Of a DNA stretch of 64,000 bases, positions 42,164-50,663 are shown one piece after another. A program made the translations under genes and the position numbers. The stretch lies in contig NZ_CAAF010000082.1 of NCBI RefSeq assembly GCF_000359125.1, positions 1 through 64,000 on the forward strand, read 5' to 3'. Source of the stretch: Mesorhizobium sp. STM 4661. GTDB lineage: Bacteria > Pseudomonadota > Alphaproteobacteria > Rhizobiales > Rhizobiaceae. Positions within the stretch are counted from its first letter, which is position 1. Each line of letters starts with the position of its first letter. Below the pieces are notes generated by a model. That model made no database searches and was not told where the DNA came from. It was given only the letters and a program-made list of their open reading frames with translations.

Positions 42164-43314
42164 TGGCGTTGCATTTCGAACGCTCGGAATTTGACGCGCG
42201 GCGCGACCGGCTGATGATCGAACTCGCCGAGAAGAAGCTTGACGCCGTGCTGCTGTTTGCGCAGGAGAGCATGTACTGGCTAACCGGTTACGACACGTTC
42301 GGTTTCTGCTTCTTCCAGTGCCTGGTGGTGAAGGCCGACGGCTCGATGGTCCTGCTCACCCGCTCGGCCGATCTGCACCAGGCGCGCCACACCTCCATCA
42401 TCGACAATATCGTCCTGTGGACAGACCGCGACGGCGCCAATCCGGCGATCGACCTGCGCAATCTGCTCAACGATCTCGACCTGCTCGGCGCCCGCATCGG
42501 CGTCGAATACGACACCCACGGCCTGACCGCCTACAATGGCCGGCGTCTGGACGAGCAATTGCAGACCTTTGGCCAGATCGCCGACGCGTCCGGCATCGTC
42601 AGCCGGCTGCGCCTGTTCAAGAGCCCGGCCGAAATCGCCAAGGCGGAAAAGGCGGCAACTCTCGCCGACGATGCGCTGGATGCGGCCCTGCCGCTGATCA
42701 AGCAGGGCGGCGACGAAGCCTTGATCCTTGCCGCCATGCAGGGCGCGGTCTTCGCCGGCGGTGGTGATTATCCGGCCAACGAGTTCATCATCGGTTCCGG
42801 CGCGGACGCGCTGCTTTGCCGCTACAAGGCCGGACGCCGCAAACTGACCAAGAACGACCAGTTGACGCTCGAATGGGCCGGCGTTTTCCATCACTACCAT
42901 GCGGCGATGATGCGCACCGTGCTGACCGGCAAAGTATCGAAGCGTCACCAGGAGCTTTTCGACGCCGCGCGCGCGGCACTTTTAGCCGTCGAAAAGGCGA
43001 TGACGCCGGGCAACAGCTTCGGCGACGTCTTTGACGCGCATGCCCGCACGCTGGAGGCGCACAATCTGACCAAGCACCGGCTCAACGCCTGCGGCTATTC
43101 GCTGGGCGCCCGCTTCACCCCGTCCTGGATGGACATGCCGATGTTCTATCAAGGCAATCCCGAACCGATCGCGCCCAATATGACGCTGTTCGCCCATATG
43201 ATCATCATGGATTCGGAAACGGAGACCGCGATGACGCTTGGCCGCACCTACCTGACCACCGAATCCCAGCCGAAGCCGCTTTCACGCCATGATCTCGACT
43301 TGATCGTGCAGTGA
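42163..43314 (+). CDS. M24 peptidase-like (creatinase-type) protein lacking metal ligands
   Basis: A 383-residue pita-bread-fold protein: N-terminal domain (LLFAQESMYWLTGYDTFGFCFFQ), C-terminal M24 domain. The usual five metal ligands are not kept: the first Asp is Glu in LEWAGVF, the second is Ala in YHAAMMRT, the GHG His is Tyr in CGYSLGARF, and the two Glu positions near LFAHMIIMD and TAMTLGRT are changed. This fits metal-independent creatinase/ectoine-hydrolase relatives that cleave C-N bonds, not a proline peptidase. The substrate is unknown. Confidence 0.83.
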   Translation: MALHFERSEFDARRDRLMIELAEKKLDAVLLFAQESMYWLTGYDTFGFCFFQCLVVKADGSMVLLTRSADLHQARHTSIIDNIVLWTDRDGANPAIDLRNLLNDLDLLGARIGVEYDTHGLTAYNGRRLDEQLQTFGQIADASGIVSRLRLFKSPAEIAKAEKAATLADDALDAALPLIKQGGDEALILAAMQGAVFAGGGDYPANEFIIGSGADALLCRYKAGRRKLTKNDQLTLEWAGVFHHYHAAMMRTVLTGKVSKRHQELFDAARAALLAVEKAMTPGNSFGDVFDAHARTLEAHNLTKHRLNACGYSLGARFTPSWMDMPMFYQGNPEPIAPNMTLFAHMIIMDSETETAMTLGRTYLTTESQPKPLSRHDLDLIVQ

Positions 43315-43360
43315 ATCCATAATGCGAAGGGGCGTTCATCGCCAAGGAGTTATCAGGCAA

Positions 43361-43984
43361 ATGAGACGATCGCATGTGACGACCGTGTCATTGCTCGCAG
43401 CACTCGTGCTGGCCGCTTGCACGAACGCGAAGGACGTCCTCGAACCTTCCGCGATCACTCCGCCATCGACGTCGACACAGGCGTTGCCGGCCCAGTCACC
43501 AGCGGCAAGCCCGGGCAACGCGGCGGCCACCACTGCTGCCGCGCCGACGCCATCGTCGCCTGCTCCTGCCGCCCCGATACCTGCCACGTCCGCCCAGACC
43601 GCCGCCACCCTGTCGAAGACGCGGCTGCAGGTGGCGCCGATCGTCGGCGCTTCTGTGGAAGCGGCGACGCCGCTGACCGCGGAGCTCCAGACGCGCGCCA
43701 AGCAGCGCGGCATCACGCTTGCCGGCAGCACCGACCAGACCGCCACCCACGTTCTGAAGGGCTACTTCTCGACGATGTCGGAAGGCAAGGACACCACCGT
43801 CATCTATGTCTGGGACGTTTATGACCCGTCGGGCAACCGGCTGCACCGCATCAACGGCCAGCAGAAGGCGCCTTCGGCCAATGGCGCCGAAGGCTGGCCG
43901 GCGGTCGCGCCGGCGACCATGCAGGCGATCGCCGACCAGACGATCGACCAGTTCGCCGCTTGGCTCGGTGGCCAGGCCGGCTGA
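43361..43984 (+). CDS. Putative lipoprotein
   Basis: A 207-residue protein with a lipoprotein signal (MRRSHVTTVSLLAALVLAAC, lipid Cys 20). An Ala/Pro/Ser/Thr-rich linker (about 30-85) is followed by a compact C-terminal domain (VGASVEAATPLTAELQTRAKQRGITL, HVLKGYFSTMSEGKDTTVIYVWDVYDPSGNRLHRINGQQ) resembling small beta/alpha lipoprotein domains. Periplasmic side of a membrane; function unknown. I start at 43361, with AAGGAG 11 bases upstream. Confidence 0.75.
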   Translation: MRRSHVTTVSLLAALVLAACTNAKDVLEPSAITPPSTSTQALPAQSPAASPGNAAATTAAAPTPSSPAPAAPIPATSAQTAATLSKTRLQVAPIVGASVEAATPLTAELQTRAKQRGITLAGSTDQTATHVLKGYFSTMSEGKDTTVIYVWDVYDPSGNRLHRINGQQKAPSANGAEGWPAVAPATMQAIADQTIDQFAAWLGGQAG

Positions 43985-44139
43985 CGGCATGCCGGCTTTC
44001 AGCACTGTAAACGTTTATTGAGATTAGCCGGCGGATTCCCGATCACGACGCTTGCAATACCGGCACGGGCCGCTAAAAGCCCGACTAAGAGGCTTAGCGA
44101 GTCTGTTAGGGTCTCTCCATCCTTCGCCAGGAACGGTGC

Positions 44140-45075
44140 ATGAAGCTCTTCGCGGGCAATTCCAACAGAGTGCTGGCCGAGGCGGTCGCCCGCTATCTCA
44201 ACATTCCTCTGGGCAAGGCCAGCGTCAGGCGCTTCGCCGATCAGGAAATCTTCGTCGAGATCCAGGAGAATGTGCGCGGCGAGGATGTCTTCATCCTGCA
44301 GTCCACCTCGTTCCCGACCAACGATCACCTGATGGAACTGCTCATCATGATCGATGCCTTCATGCGCTCCTCGGCCAGACGCATCACGGCGGTCATTCCC
44401 TATTTCGGCTATGCCAGGCAGGACCGCCGCGCCTCCGGCCGCACGCCGATCTCGGCCAAGCTGGTCGCCAACATGATCACCCGGGCGGGCGTCGATCGCG
44501 TATTGACGCTGGATCTCCATGCCGGCCAGATCCAGGGCTTTTTCGACATCCCGACCGACAATCTGTTCTCCGTGCCGGTCATGGCTCGCGATGTGAAGGC
44601 GAAATACAAGCAGCTTGCCAATGTCGTCGTCGTCTCGCCCGATATCGGCGGCGTGGTGCGGGCCCGCGCGCTGGCCAAGCGCTTCGATGCGCAACTCGCC
44701 ATCGTCGACAAGCGCCGCGAGCGCCCGGGCGAATCGGAAGTCATGAACATCATCGGCGCGGTCGGCGGCAAGGATTGCCTGTTGATCGACGATATCGTCG
44801 ATTCCGGCGGCACGCTGTGCAACGCCGCCGATGCGCTGCTTGCCAACGGTGCCACCAGCGTCACCGCCTATATCACCCATGGTGTTTTATCGGGCGGCGC
44901 CGTTGCCCGCATCAGCGGCTCGAAGCTGCAGGAACTGATCATCACCGATTCCATCCAGCCGACGCAAGGCGTGCTCGACGCTCACAACATCCGCGTCATC
45001 TCGATCGCCGACCTGATGGGTGAGGCGATCTCGCGCACGGCGACCGAGGAATCGGTGTCGAGCCTGTTCGACTAA
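44140..45075 (+). CDS. prs: Ribose-phosphate pyrophosphokinase
   Basis: A 311-residue enzyme making PRPP from ribose 5-phosphate and ATP, for purine, pyrimidine, His and Trp synthesis. Motifs: FADQEIFVEIQENVRGEDVF, PYFGYARQDRRASGRTPISAKLVA (ATP loop), TLDLHAGQIQGFFDIP, PRPP loop LLIDDIVDSGGTL. Start KLFAGNSN is typical. The related genes rplY-pth-ychF follow only after about 4 kb of inserted genes; the end overlaps the convergent AraC gene by four bases. Confidence 0.97.
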   Translation: MKLFAGNSNRVLAEAVARYLNIPLGKASVRRFADQEIFVEIQENVRGEDVFILQSTSFPTNDHLMELLIMIDAFMRSSARRITAVIPYFGYARQDRRASGRTPISAKLVANMITRAGVDRVLTLDLHAGQIQGFFDIPTDNLFSVPVMARDVKAKYKQLANVVVVSPDIGGVVRARALAKRFDAQLAIVDKRRERPGESEVMNIIGAVGGKDCLLIDDIVDSGGTLCNAADALLANGATSVTAYITHGVLSGGAVARISGSKLQELIITDSIQPTQGVLDAHNIRVISIADLMGEAISRTATEESVSSLFD

Positions 45076-45995
45076 ACCGTCGCACTCCCCTGCCTGGTCG
45101 GACCGCTTAGTCGCTTCATGCCCTCGCCAGTATCACGCGCGCCGCGCATATAGCCGCGCGGTGAGGCTCCCAGCATGCGCTTGAACATGGTGATGAAGGC
45201 CGGCACGCTGTCATAGCCGAGATCGAGCGCCACCCTTGTGATCGGCTCGCCATCGGCCAGCCTGGGCAGTGCCGCGAACAGGCAGGCCTGCTGGCGCCAT
45301 GTAGACAGCGACAGCCCTGTCTGCCGATGGAAGGCACGGGTAAACGAGCGCCGGCTCATGCCGACGGCGTCGGCCCATTCGTCGATCGTCGCATGCGGCG
45401 AAGGCGCCGCGACGAAGCGCCGGCACAGCGCCGCAAGCCTTGGATCCGAAGGAAAAGGCAGGCCAAGCGGCCGTTCCGGCAGGTTCGGGATCTCATGCAG
45501 CAGAAGATTCATGATCAGCCCGCCGCGCCCTTCCAGCTCGGCGCCCTGCGGCAGCTTTTCCGATTCCACGATCAGGCTATGCATCAGATCGGTTATGCCG
45601 ACGACACGCAAGCCGTCCGGCAGCCCGGCAATGGCGTCCGGCATGACATAGACCGAGCGCATGCTGACATCGCCCAGCATCTCGACCGAATGTTCGGTGC
45701 CGGCGGGGATCCACATCGCGTGATCGGGAGGCACCATCCAGCGTCCGTGCCGCGTCGTCACCAGCACGACACCGACAAGCGCATGCAGCAACTGGCTGCG
45801 GCTGTGACGGTGCTGCGGCACATGGTAGCCGTCGGGATATTCGGTCGGCAAAGCCACCGCCGGCCCGACGGCCTCCTCCAGCCACTGCCAGCGGGTCTGA
45901 TGCAGACGTCCGAGTTCGGCGGCGTCACCTCTAAAAATTTCCCTGCCATGTGGCATTGGATGTGGCCCACTTGCGAAACTATTGGACCAAACCAC
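45072..45995 (-). CDS. AraC family transcriptional regulator with N-terminal cupin
   Basis: A 307-residue regulator. Cupin sensor in the first half (PDGYHVPQHRHSRSQLLHALVG, histidine-rich, WMVPPDHAMWIPAGTEHSVEML). AraC helix-turn-helix pair at the end (TIDEWADAVGMSRRSFTRAFHRQTGLSLSTWRQQ and RVALDLGYDSVPAFITMFKRMLGASPRGYMRG). It is divergent from the MFS exporter 73 bases away, so it probably controls it. The start is uncertain: GTG 45995 or ATG 45956, neither with a strong ribosome site. Confidence 0.88.
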   Translation of the reverse strand: MVWSNSFASGPHPMPHGREIFRGDAAELGRLHQTRWQWLEEAVGPAVALPTEYPDGYHVPQHRHSRSQLLHALVGVVLVTTRHGRWMVPPDHAMWIPAGTEHSVEMLGDVSMRSVYVMPDAIAGLPDGLRVVGITDLMHSLIVESEKLPQGAELEGRGGLIMNLLLHEIPNLPERPLGLPFPSDPRLAALCRRFVAAPSPHATIDEWADAVGMSRRSFTRAFHRQTGLSLSTWRQQACLFAALPRLADGEPITRVALDLGYDSVPAFITMFKRMLGASPRGYMRGARDTGEGMKRLSGPTRQGSATV

Positions 45996-46068
45996 GAAAG
46001 AAGTCGCTTAGCAACCGTCCTATAAGGCTGCCTGCGGTTCGCCGCCAGCGAGACCTCGGAGCATTGCC

Positions 46069-47319
46069 TTGACCGACACGACAGCCACCACCGTCGCCAC
46101 ATCAGCGGCGGCCAGCCACACTTCGGCGCAAGCGACGGCCTTCACCGTCATCCTTGCGGTGAGCTTCGGCCATTTCATCAACGACATCATGCAGTCGCTG
46201 CTGTCGGCCATCTATCCCTTGCTGAAGGACAATTATCGTCTCGATTTCTGGCAGATCGGGCTCTTGACCTTCACCTTTCAAGTGACGGCCTCATTGCTGC
46301 AGCCGCTGATCGGCATGGCCACGGACAAGCGGCCGATGCCCTATTCGCTGCCCTACGGCATGGCGTCCTCGTTGATCGGCCTGGTCGTTCTGGCCTATGC
46401 CGGACATTATTTTCTGCTGTTGATCGGCGCCTCGCTGATCGGCATCGGCTCGGCGATCTTCCATCCGGAATCCTCGCGCATCGCCCGTTTCGCTTCGGGC
46501 GGCCGCTTCGGCCTGGCACAGTCGCTGTTTCAGGTCGGCGGCAATTTCGGCCAGGCCATGGGACCGCTGCTCGCGGCCTTCATCGTCGTGCCCTTCGGTC
46601 AGACCAGCATATCCTGGTTCGCCGTCGGCTCGCTGATCGGCATCGTCGTTCTATGGCGAGTCGGCGGCTGGTACAGCCGGCTGCGCGCATCGCAGGCAAA
46701 CCGCAAGGCAGCGAGCTTCGTCTCGCCCTTCCCGCGCCGCAAAGTCATGTGGGCATTGGCGGTGCTGACCCTGCTGGTGCTGACCAAGAACGCCTACATC
46801 GCCAGCCTCTCCAGCTACTACACCTTCTACGCAATCCACAAATTCGGCGTTTCGGTGCAGATGTCGCAGGTCATGCTGTTCCTGTTCCTCGGCGCGTCGG
46901 CGCTGGGCATCCTGCTCGGCGGCCCGTTCGGCGACCGCTACGGGCAAAAGGCGATGATCTGGTTCTCGATCGTCGGCGTGCTGCCCTTCACGCTGGCCCT
47001 GCCCTACGCCAATTTCGAATGGACGATGGTGCTGACGGTGCTGATCGGCCTGATCCTGTCCTCGGCCTTCTCCAACATCGTCGTCTTTGCCCAGGAACTG
47101 GTGCCCGGCCGTGTCGGCATGATCGCCGGCATCTTCTTCGGCTTCGCCTTCGGCATGGGCGGCATCGCGGCGGCCGTGCTCGGCGTCGTCGCGGATATGA
47201 AAGGCATCGATTACGTCTTCCAGATCTGCTCGTATCTGCCGCTGCTCGGCCTGCTGACGGTGTTCCTGCCGAACATGCGGGAAGCCAGGAAGCTGGAGGC
47301 CGGTGCCGCGACCAGGTGA
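46069..47319 (+). CDS. MFS exporter, fosmidomycin-resistance (Fsr) type
   Basis: A 416-residue major-facilitator protein with 12 predicted membrane helices. HFINDIMQSLLSAIYPLLKDNYRLDFWQIGLLTFTFQ and SSRIARFASGGRFGLAQSLFQVGGNFGQAMGPL are typical of the Fsr subgroup; the MFS loop appears as GPFGDRYGQKAM. It may export a small toxic compound; the substrate is not proven. It starts with TTG, with GGAG ten bases upstream. A strong terminator follows. Confidence 0.88.
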   Translation: MTDTTATTVATSAAASHTSAQATAFTVILAVSFGHFINDIMQSLLSAIYPLLKDNYRLDFWQIGLLTFTFQVTASLLQPLIGMATDKRPMPYSLPYGMASSLIGLVVLAYAGHYFLLLIGASLIGIGSAIFHPESSRIARFASGGRFGLAQSLFQVGGNFGQAMGPLLAAFIVVPFGQTSISWFAVGSLIGIVVLWRVGGWYSRLRASQANRKAASFVSPFPRRKVMWALAVLTLLVLTKNAYIASLSSYYTFYAIHKFGVSVQMSQVMLFLFLGASALGILLGGPFGDRYGQKAMIWFSIVGVLPFTLALPYANFEWTMVLTVLIGLILSSAFSNIVVFAQELVPGRVGMIAGIFFGFAFGMGGIAAAVLGVVADMKGIDYVFQICSYLPLLGLLTVFLPNMREARKLEAGAATR

Positions 47320-47343
47320 ACCCGAGCTTGGCTGCGGCATGAG

Positions 47344-47372
47344 AAAAGCACCCGCCTCAGGCGGGTGCTTTT
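47344..47372. terminator. Bidirectional terminator between MFS and hydrolase genes
   Basis: AAAAGCACCCGCC and GGCGGGTGCTTTT form a perfect 13-pair stem around TCA. T-runs on both strands fit the two convergent genes. Confidence 0.93.
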
Positions 47373-47393
47373 GTATTCCGTTCCGAAAACGTC

Positions 47394-48257
47394 CTACGCC
47401 TTGAAGAAGGTCAGCAGGTCGGCGTTGATGGTATCGGCCTCGGTCGTGGCCATGCCATGCGGGAAGCCCTTGTAGACCTTGAGCTCGCCCTTCTTCAGCA
47501 GCTTGATTGCCAGCAGTGCCGAGTCCGCTATGGGGACGATCTGGTCGTCGTCTCCATGCATGACCAGCACCGGCACGTCGATCTTCTTCAGATCCTCGGT
47601 AAAATCGGTTTCCGAGAAGGCCTTGATGCAGTCATAGTGCGCCTTGGTGCCGCCCATCATGCCCTGGCGCCACCAATTGTCGATGACACCTTGCGATACT
47701 GTCGCGCCTGGACGGTTGAAACCGTAGAACGGACCGGCCGGAACGTCGCGGAAGAACTGGGCGCGATTGGCCGCCAAAGCGGAGCGGAAGCCGTCGAAGA
47801 CCTCGATCGGCAGACCGCCGGGATTGGCCGGGGTTTTGAGCATGATCGGCGGCACCGCTCCGATCAGCACCGCCTTGGCGACACGGCGCTCGGCGCCATA
47901 CTGGGCGACATAGCGCGCCACTTCGCCGCCACCGGTGGAATGGCCGACATGGATGGCGTCCTTGAGGTCCAGATGCGCGGCAAGCGCCGCGACATCGGCC
48001 GCATAGGTGTCCATCTCATTGCCGGTGTCCGTCTGGCTCGACCGGCCATGCCCGCGCCGGTCATGGGCAATGACACGGTAGCCCTTGGACAGGAAGAACA
48101 GCATCTGGGCGTCCCAGTCGTCGCTGCTCAAAGGCCACCCGTGATGAAAGACGACCGGCTGACCGGTCCCCCAGTCCTTGTAGTAGATCTGCGTTCCGTC
48201 CTTGGTGGTGAATGTGCCGCTGCCGGAGGCGGGCCTGGATTGCGAGGCTTGGTTCAT
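47394..48257 (-). CDS. Alpha/beta hydrolase, non-haem chloroperoxidase type
   Basis: A 287-residue hydrolase. Motifs: TKDGTQIYYKDWGTGQPVVFHHGWPLSSDDWD, VIAHDRRGHGRSSQ, nucleophile GHSTGGGEVARY, Asp in VLVMHGDDDQIVP and His in GFPHGMATT: the full catalytic triad of the bacterial chloroperoxidase/arylesterase group. Start 48257 has GGAG eight bases upstream; an ATG four codons earlier is possible. It is divergent from the OhrR-like gene and its promoter contains that protein's likely operator. Confidence 0.92.
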   Translation of the reverse strand: MNQASQSRPASGSGTFTTKDGTQIYYKDWGTGQPVVFHHGWPLSSDDWDAQMLFFLSKGYRVIAHDRRGHGRSSQTDTGNEMDTYAADVAALAAHLDLKDAIHVGHSTGGGEVARYVAQYGAERRVAKAVLIGAVPPIMLKTPANPGGLPIEVFDGFRSALAANRAQFFRDVPAGPFYGFNRPGATVSQGVIDNWWRQGMMGGTKAHYDCIKAFSETDFTEDLKKIDVPVLVMHGDDDQIVPIADSALLAIKLLKKGELKVYKGFPHGMATTEADTINADLLTFFKA

Positions 48258-48291
48258 CTCAATCTCCATTAAATTGATATCGCAATAAACA

Positions 48292-48303
48292 ATATCGCGA
48301 TAT
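48292..48303. promoter_or_regulatory. Putative operator 1 (ATATCGCGATAT)
   Basis: A perfect 12-bp palindrome, 34 bases from the hydrolase start. A related half site (GATATCGCAATA, 48276-48287) lies beside it. The same core recurs at 48348-48357. Confidence 0.65.
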
Positions 48304-48347
48304 CAATATATTTAGCGCAGATCAAAACGCTTGTCCATGGAAATATG

Positions 48348-48357
48348 TATCGCGATA
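48348..48357. promoter_or_regulatory. Putative operator 2 (TATCGCGATA)
   Basis: A perfect 10-bp palindrome followed by TC; 51 bases upstream of the OhrR-like GTG, close to a possible -10 box (TATACAAT, 48371-48378). It shares its core with operator 1. Confidence 0.65.
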
Positions 48358-48408
48358 TCATTTTTCGTGGTATACAATGCCTGCATATGCCGGCAAAAGG
48401 AATTCGTC

Positions 48409-48837
48409 GTGCCTCTCCCGTTGGACAATCAGCTCTGTTTCACGCTCTACGCCACGAGCATGGCGATCAATCGCACCTACAAGCCCATGCTTGACGAAAT
48501 GGGGATCACCTATCCACAGTATCTCGTGCTGAACGCGCTGGCAGAGGCTGATGGCATGTCGGTTGGCACCGTCGCCCATAGGCTCGCTTTGGAATCGAGC
48601 ACCATCACGCCGCTGGTGAAGCGATTGGAACAGGCGGGGCTGGTGACTCGCCAGCGCAGCCAGGTCGACGAGCGCCAGGTGCAGGTCGATCTGACCACCG
48701 CCGGGCGCGCGCTGCTTGTCCAGTGCAATTGCTTGAACTCGACTCTGATCGAGCGCTCGGGCATGACGCCGGCACAGCTTGATACGCTGAACCGGCAGAT
48801 CCAGGCGCTGCGCGATGCATTGAGCGATGACCTGTAA
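48409..48837 (+). CDS. ohrR: OhrR-like MarR family regulator
   Basis: A 142-residue winged-helix repressor. LDNQLCFTLYATSMAINRTYKPMLDEMGITYPQYLVLNAL matches OhrR, including the peroxide-sensing cysteine (C10). DNA-binding helix VGTVAHRLALESSTITPLVKRLE and wing RQRSQVDERQVQVDLT follow. It starts at GTG 48409 with AAAAGG eight to nine bases upstream. No ohr gene is adjacent; the divergent partner is a chloroperoxidase-type hydrolase. Two or more TATCGCGATA sites lie between them. Confidence 0.88.
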   Translation: MPLPLDNQLCFTLYATSMAINRTYKPMLDEMGITYPQYLVLNALAEADGMSVGTVAHRLALESSTITPLVKRLEQAGLVTRQRSQVDERQVQVDLTTAGRALLVQCNCLNSTLIERSGMTPAQLDTLNRQIQALRDALSDDL

Positions 48838-49180
48838 TCAGGCCACCGCGTGCCCGTTCGGCCCTGTCCTCAGGCGAGTCGTGGTGCAGTTCGAACGGCG
48901 CCTCGCTGCCGCAAAACCGAAATTCAAAGTGAGCGCTGCCCTTCCCCGCCATGGCCTGCCCGCCATGCCTTGCGCCACATGCCGCCTTCCGCTATAGAGC
49001 CGCCACCCGCGTAGACACCCTTGGAGGCAACGCGGCGGAAGGCTGCCTTCCCTTGTGATCCGAACAAAGGTCCGCTTATGCGGCCTCCGGCGTTCGGATA
49101 TCCAGGCCCGGCGGCTTTCGACGTTTACGGCTCAGCCATGCTGACCGTGAGCGCTCCAGAACAACGCGAAAGGAAATGCC
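48838..49180. other. Intergenic region ahead of rplY
   Basis: Contains a likely rplY promoter (48969-48998) and a long leader (about 180 bases). No gene or repeat-family copy is seen. Confidence 0.5.
48969..48998 (+). promoter_or_regulatory. Likely sigma-70 promoter of rplY
   Basis: CTTGCG, 18 bases, TATAGA: a fair match to the alphaproteobacterial CTTGAC/TATAAT pattern, placed upstream of rplY-pth. Confidence 0.45.
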
Positions 49181-49825
49181 ATGAGCCACGATGCTTACGA
49201 GCTCAAGGCCGAAGCGCGCGAACAGGTCGGTAAGGGGTCCGCCCGTGCAGTTCGCCGCAACGGTAAAGTGCCTGCAGTGATTTACGGCGACAAGCAGCCT
49301 CCCCTGGCGATTGCGCTGACCTACAAGGACATCTACTACAAGATCCATGGCGGCGGGTTCCTGACCACGATCGCCACGATCGATGTCGACGGCAAGAAGA
49401 TCCAGGTCCTGCCCAAGGACTTCCAGCTTGACCCGGTCAAGGATTTCCCTGTCCATGTCGACTTCCTGCGGATCGGCAAGGACACCCAAGTCAATGTCGA
49501 CGTGCCTGTACACTTCATCAATGAGGACAAGTCGCCCGGCATCAAGCGCGGCGGCGTGCTCAACATCGTGCGTCACGATGTCGAGTTCCACTGCCCGGCC
49601 AATGCGATCCCGGAATTCATCACCGTCGATCTCACCGGCACCGATATCGGCGACTCGATCCACATCTCGGCGATCACGTTGCCGGCCGGCGTCAAGCCTG
49701 TCATCTCCGACCGCGACTTCACCATCGCGACCATTGCCGGCTCGTCGGCGATGAAGCCGGAGGCCGAAGAGACGGTCGAGGTGGCTGAACCTGAAGCGGC
49801 GGCCCCAACCGCCGAAGAGAAGTAA
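49181..49825 (+). CDS. rplY: 50S ribosomal protein L25/Ctc
   Basis: A 214-residue long-form L25 (TL5/Ctc) that binds 5S rRNA. N-terminal L25 domain: LKAEAREQVGKGSARAVRRNGKVPAVIYGDKQPPLAIAL, then DFQLDPVKDFPVHVDFLRI; the C-terminal beta domain ends in a Glu/Ala tail. GAAAGGAAA is upstream of the ATG. It is followed at 23 bases by pth, the usual order. Confidence 0.96.
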   Translation: MSHDAYELKAEAREQVGKGSARAVRRNGKVPAVIYGDKQPPLAIALTYKDIYYKIHGGGFLTTIATIDVDGKKIQVLPKDFQLDPVKDFPVHVDFLRIGKDTQVNVDVPVHFINEDKSPGIKRGGVLNIVRHDVEFHCPANAIPEFITVDLTGTDIGDSIHISAITLPAGVKPVISDRDFTIATIAGSSAMKPEAEETVEVAEPEAAAPTAEEK

Positions 49826-49848
49826 TTTCTTCCCGCCCGGAGGTGACG

Positions 49849-50568
49849 ATGCTGCTGTTTGCAGGCCTCGGCAATCCGGGCGCGAAATACGCTGACAACC
49901 GGCACAATGTCGGTTTCATGGCGGCGGACGCGATTGCCCGCCGCCATTCCTTTTCGCCCTGGTCGAAGAAATTCCAGGGCCTGATTTCCGAAGGCACGCT
50001 TGGCGGCGAAAAGATCCTCCTGATCAAGCCGCAGACCTTCATGAACCTGTCCGGCCAGGCGGTCGGCGAAGCGCTGCGCTTCTACAAGCTAGCCCCGTCG
50101 GCACTTACCGTCTTCTACGACGAGATCGACCTTGCCGATGGCAGGCTCCGCGTCAAGACCGGCGGCGGCGCGGGCGGCCACAACGGCATCCGTTCGATCG
50201 ACGAGCATGTCGGCAACGCCTATCGCCGCGTGCGCATCGGCGTCGGCCATCCCGGCGTCAAGGACCTCGTCCACAATCATGTGCTGGGCGATTTCGCCAA
50301 GGCCGACCGCGAGTGGCTGGAGCCGCTGCTCGACGCCGTTGCCGACAATGCAGAGATGATCGTCAGGGGTGACGAGCCCGGCTTCATGAACAAGATCAGC
50401 GTTGCCGTCCAGGGCAAGACAGCGCCCGAAAAAGCCGGACCGAAGCAGGAAGGCCCGAAACAGCAGAGCCACATCCGCCAGGCGAGGCCGCAGCAGCCGG
50501 CGGTCAAGCCGCCGCAAACCGGCCCGATGGCCGCCATGCTGAAGAAGCTCTTCGGCGGCAAGGACTGA
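49849..50568 (+). CDS. pth: Peptidyl-tRNA hydrolase
   Basis: A 239-residue enzyme that frees tRNA from peptides dropped by the ribosome. Motifs: LFAGLGNPGAKYADNRHNVGFMAADA (catalytic His in RHNVGF), KPQTFMNLSGQAV, FYDEIDLADGRLRVKTGGGAGGHNGIRSI. Start is the ATG at 49849 (CCCGGAGG six bases before). There is a 50-residue Gln/Pro/Lys-rich tail beyond the core (GPKQEGPKQQSH), longer than in E. coli. Confidence 0.96.
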   Translation: MLLFAGLGNPGAKYADNRHNVGFMAADAIARRHSFSPWSKKFQGLISEGTLGGEKILLIKPQTFMNLSGQAVGEALRFYKLAPSALTVFYDEIDLADGRLRVKTGGGAGGHNGIRSIDEHVGNAYRRVRIGVGHPGVKDLVHNHVLGDFAKADREWLEPLLDAVADNAEMIVRGDEPGFMNKISVAVQGKTAPEKAGPKQEGPKQQSHIRQARPQQPAVKPPQTGPMAAMLKKLFGGKD

Positions 50569-50663
50569 GCTTTGGCACGATCAAGTCCGAAGGGCTTGAC
50601 GTTCGTCACCCCTATCGCCCATAGCCCTCATCAAATTTCGATTTCCCGATAGGACCGGACAAA

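Noticed and set aside
46069..47319. Naming the MFS protein Fsr with gene symbol
   Set aside because: Subgroup resemblance is clear by eye but fosmidomycin export is not shown; symbol left empty.
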